Below are positions 63,912-64,000 of a stretch of 64,000 nucleotides of DNA, piece by piece. A program made the position numbers and the translations under genes. This DNA is from Nostoc piscinale CENA21 (GTDB taxonomy: Bacteria > Cyanobacteriota > Cyanobacteriia > Cyanobacteriales > Nostocaceae), in NCBI RefSeq assembly GCF_001298445.1, contig NZ_CP012036.1, positions 1,097,091 to 1,161,090 of the forward strand. Reading direction: 5' to 3'. Each line of letters opens with the position of its first letter. The first letter of the stretch is position 1. The notes below the pieces were generated by a model, which worked only from the letters and a program-made list of their open reading frames with translations, was not told the DNA's origin and made no database searches.

Positions 63912-64000
63912 ATGAAGAAAGCCCTATAGTCAGCTTGTTTGCAATTTATAAAGGTTGTTTTATTTCCACAGACTTGTACTAGTATTTGTTCATTGAGAGT

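Overview
The window is chromosomal DNA from a cyanobacterium, almost certainly a filamentous Nostocales-type (heterocyst-forming) strain. The evidence is the very frequent HIP1 octamer GCGATCGC, many 7-bp tandem repeats (STRRs) between genes, oxygenic-photosynthesis genes (psbD, ycf4, a ycf37-like gene, chlB), and several families typical of the group (SLH/OprB porin, EGY-type site-2 protease, DUF4079, CyRepA1, NB-ARC/TPR). Most genes are ordinary housekeeping genes in short operons or single units, often separated by clear hairpin terminators.

Layout. 0.3-9 kb: GH13-CBM20 amylase, S2P protease, an unknown membrane protein, a repeat-rich gap with an IS fragment and a 42-bp tandem repeat, then an amidohydrolase/aminotransferase-V pair. 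9-14 kb: DUF3011 secreted protein, CDF metal transporter, ribH, tRNA-Gly, a zinc-ribbon membrane protein and a proA-like gene. 14-20 kb: accessory segment with a GlsB-like protein, a DUF5872-like protein, an AbrB/PIN toxin-antitoxin pair, a broken UPF0175 gene, HIP1-bounded dispersed repeats and a large NB-ARC/TPR protein. 20-29 kb: pyrE, tRNA-Ile2, a CorC-type CBS protein, queC, a Gfo/Idh oxidoreductase, DedA and a ParM/ParR-like pair. 29-38 kb: porin, pterin dehydratase, a terminated structured-RNA locus, a lone psbD, ycf4, a lipoprotein cyclophilin, rpmI-rplT, a solute-binding protein and a Ycf37-like TPR protein. 38-49 kb: copper amine oxidase, an HD protein, chlB, two small gene pairs resembling toxin/immunity modules, a CyRepA1 plasmid-type replication protein and a KAS II-like synthase. 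49-64 kb: a four-repeat secreted protein, a WD40/J-domain fusion, DUF4079, comEC, a ROK kinase, class I aldolase, a molybdopterin oxidoreductase and an ADP-ribosylglycohydrolase.

A striking property of this sequence is the number of single-base frameshifts. I find 13 in nine otherwise full-length genes (UPF0175, a small secreted protein, corC-like, Gfo/Idh, psbD, HD, CyRepA1, WD40-J, comEC). Most lie in homopolymer runs of 6-9, and undoing them restores each gene to a whole number of codons and, for psbD, to exactly the canonical 352 residues. This looks more like homopolymer sequencing error than gene decay, so those genes are annotated as composite reading frames.

The best candidates for something undescribed are the structured, terminated RNA with a perfect Shine-Dalgarno leader ORF next to psbD (minus strand, 32213-32440), the Gly-rich/WD40/J-domain fusion at 51.2-53.0 kb, the paired small genes at 43.2-44.5 kb beside a chromosomal CyRepA1, and the HIP1-bounded repeat family surrounding the toxin-antitoxin genes at 15.2-17.4 kb.
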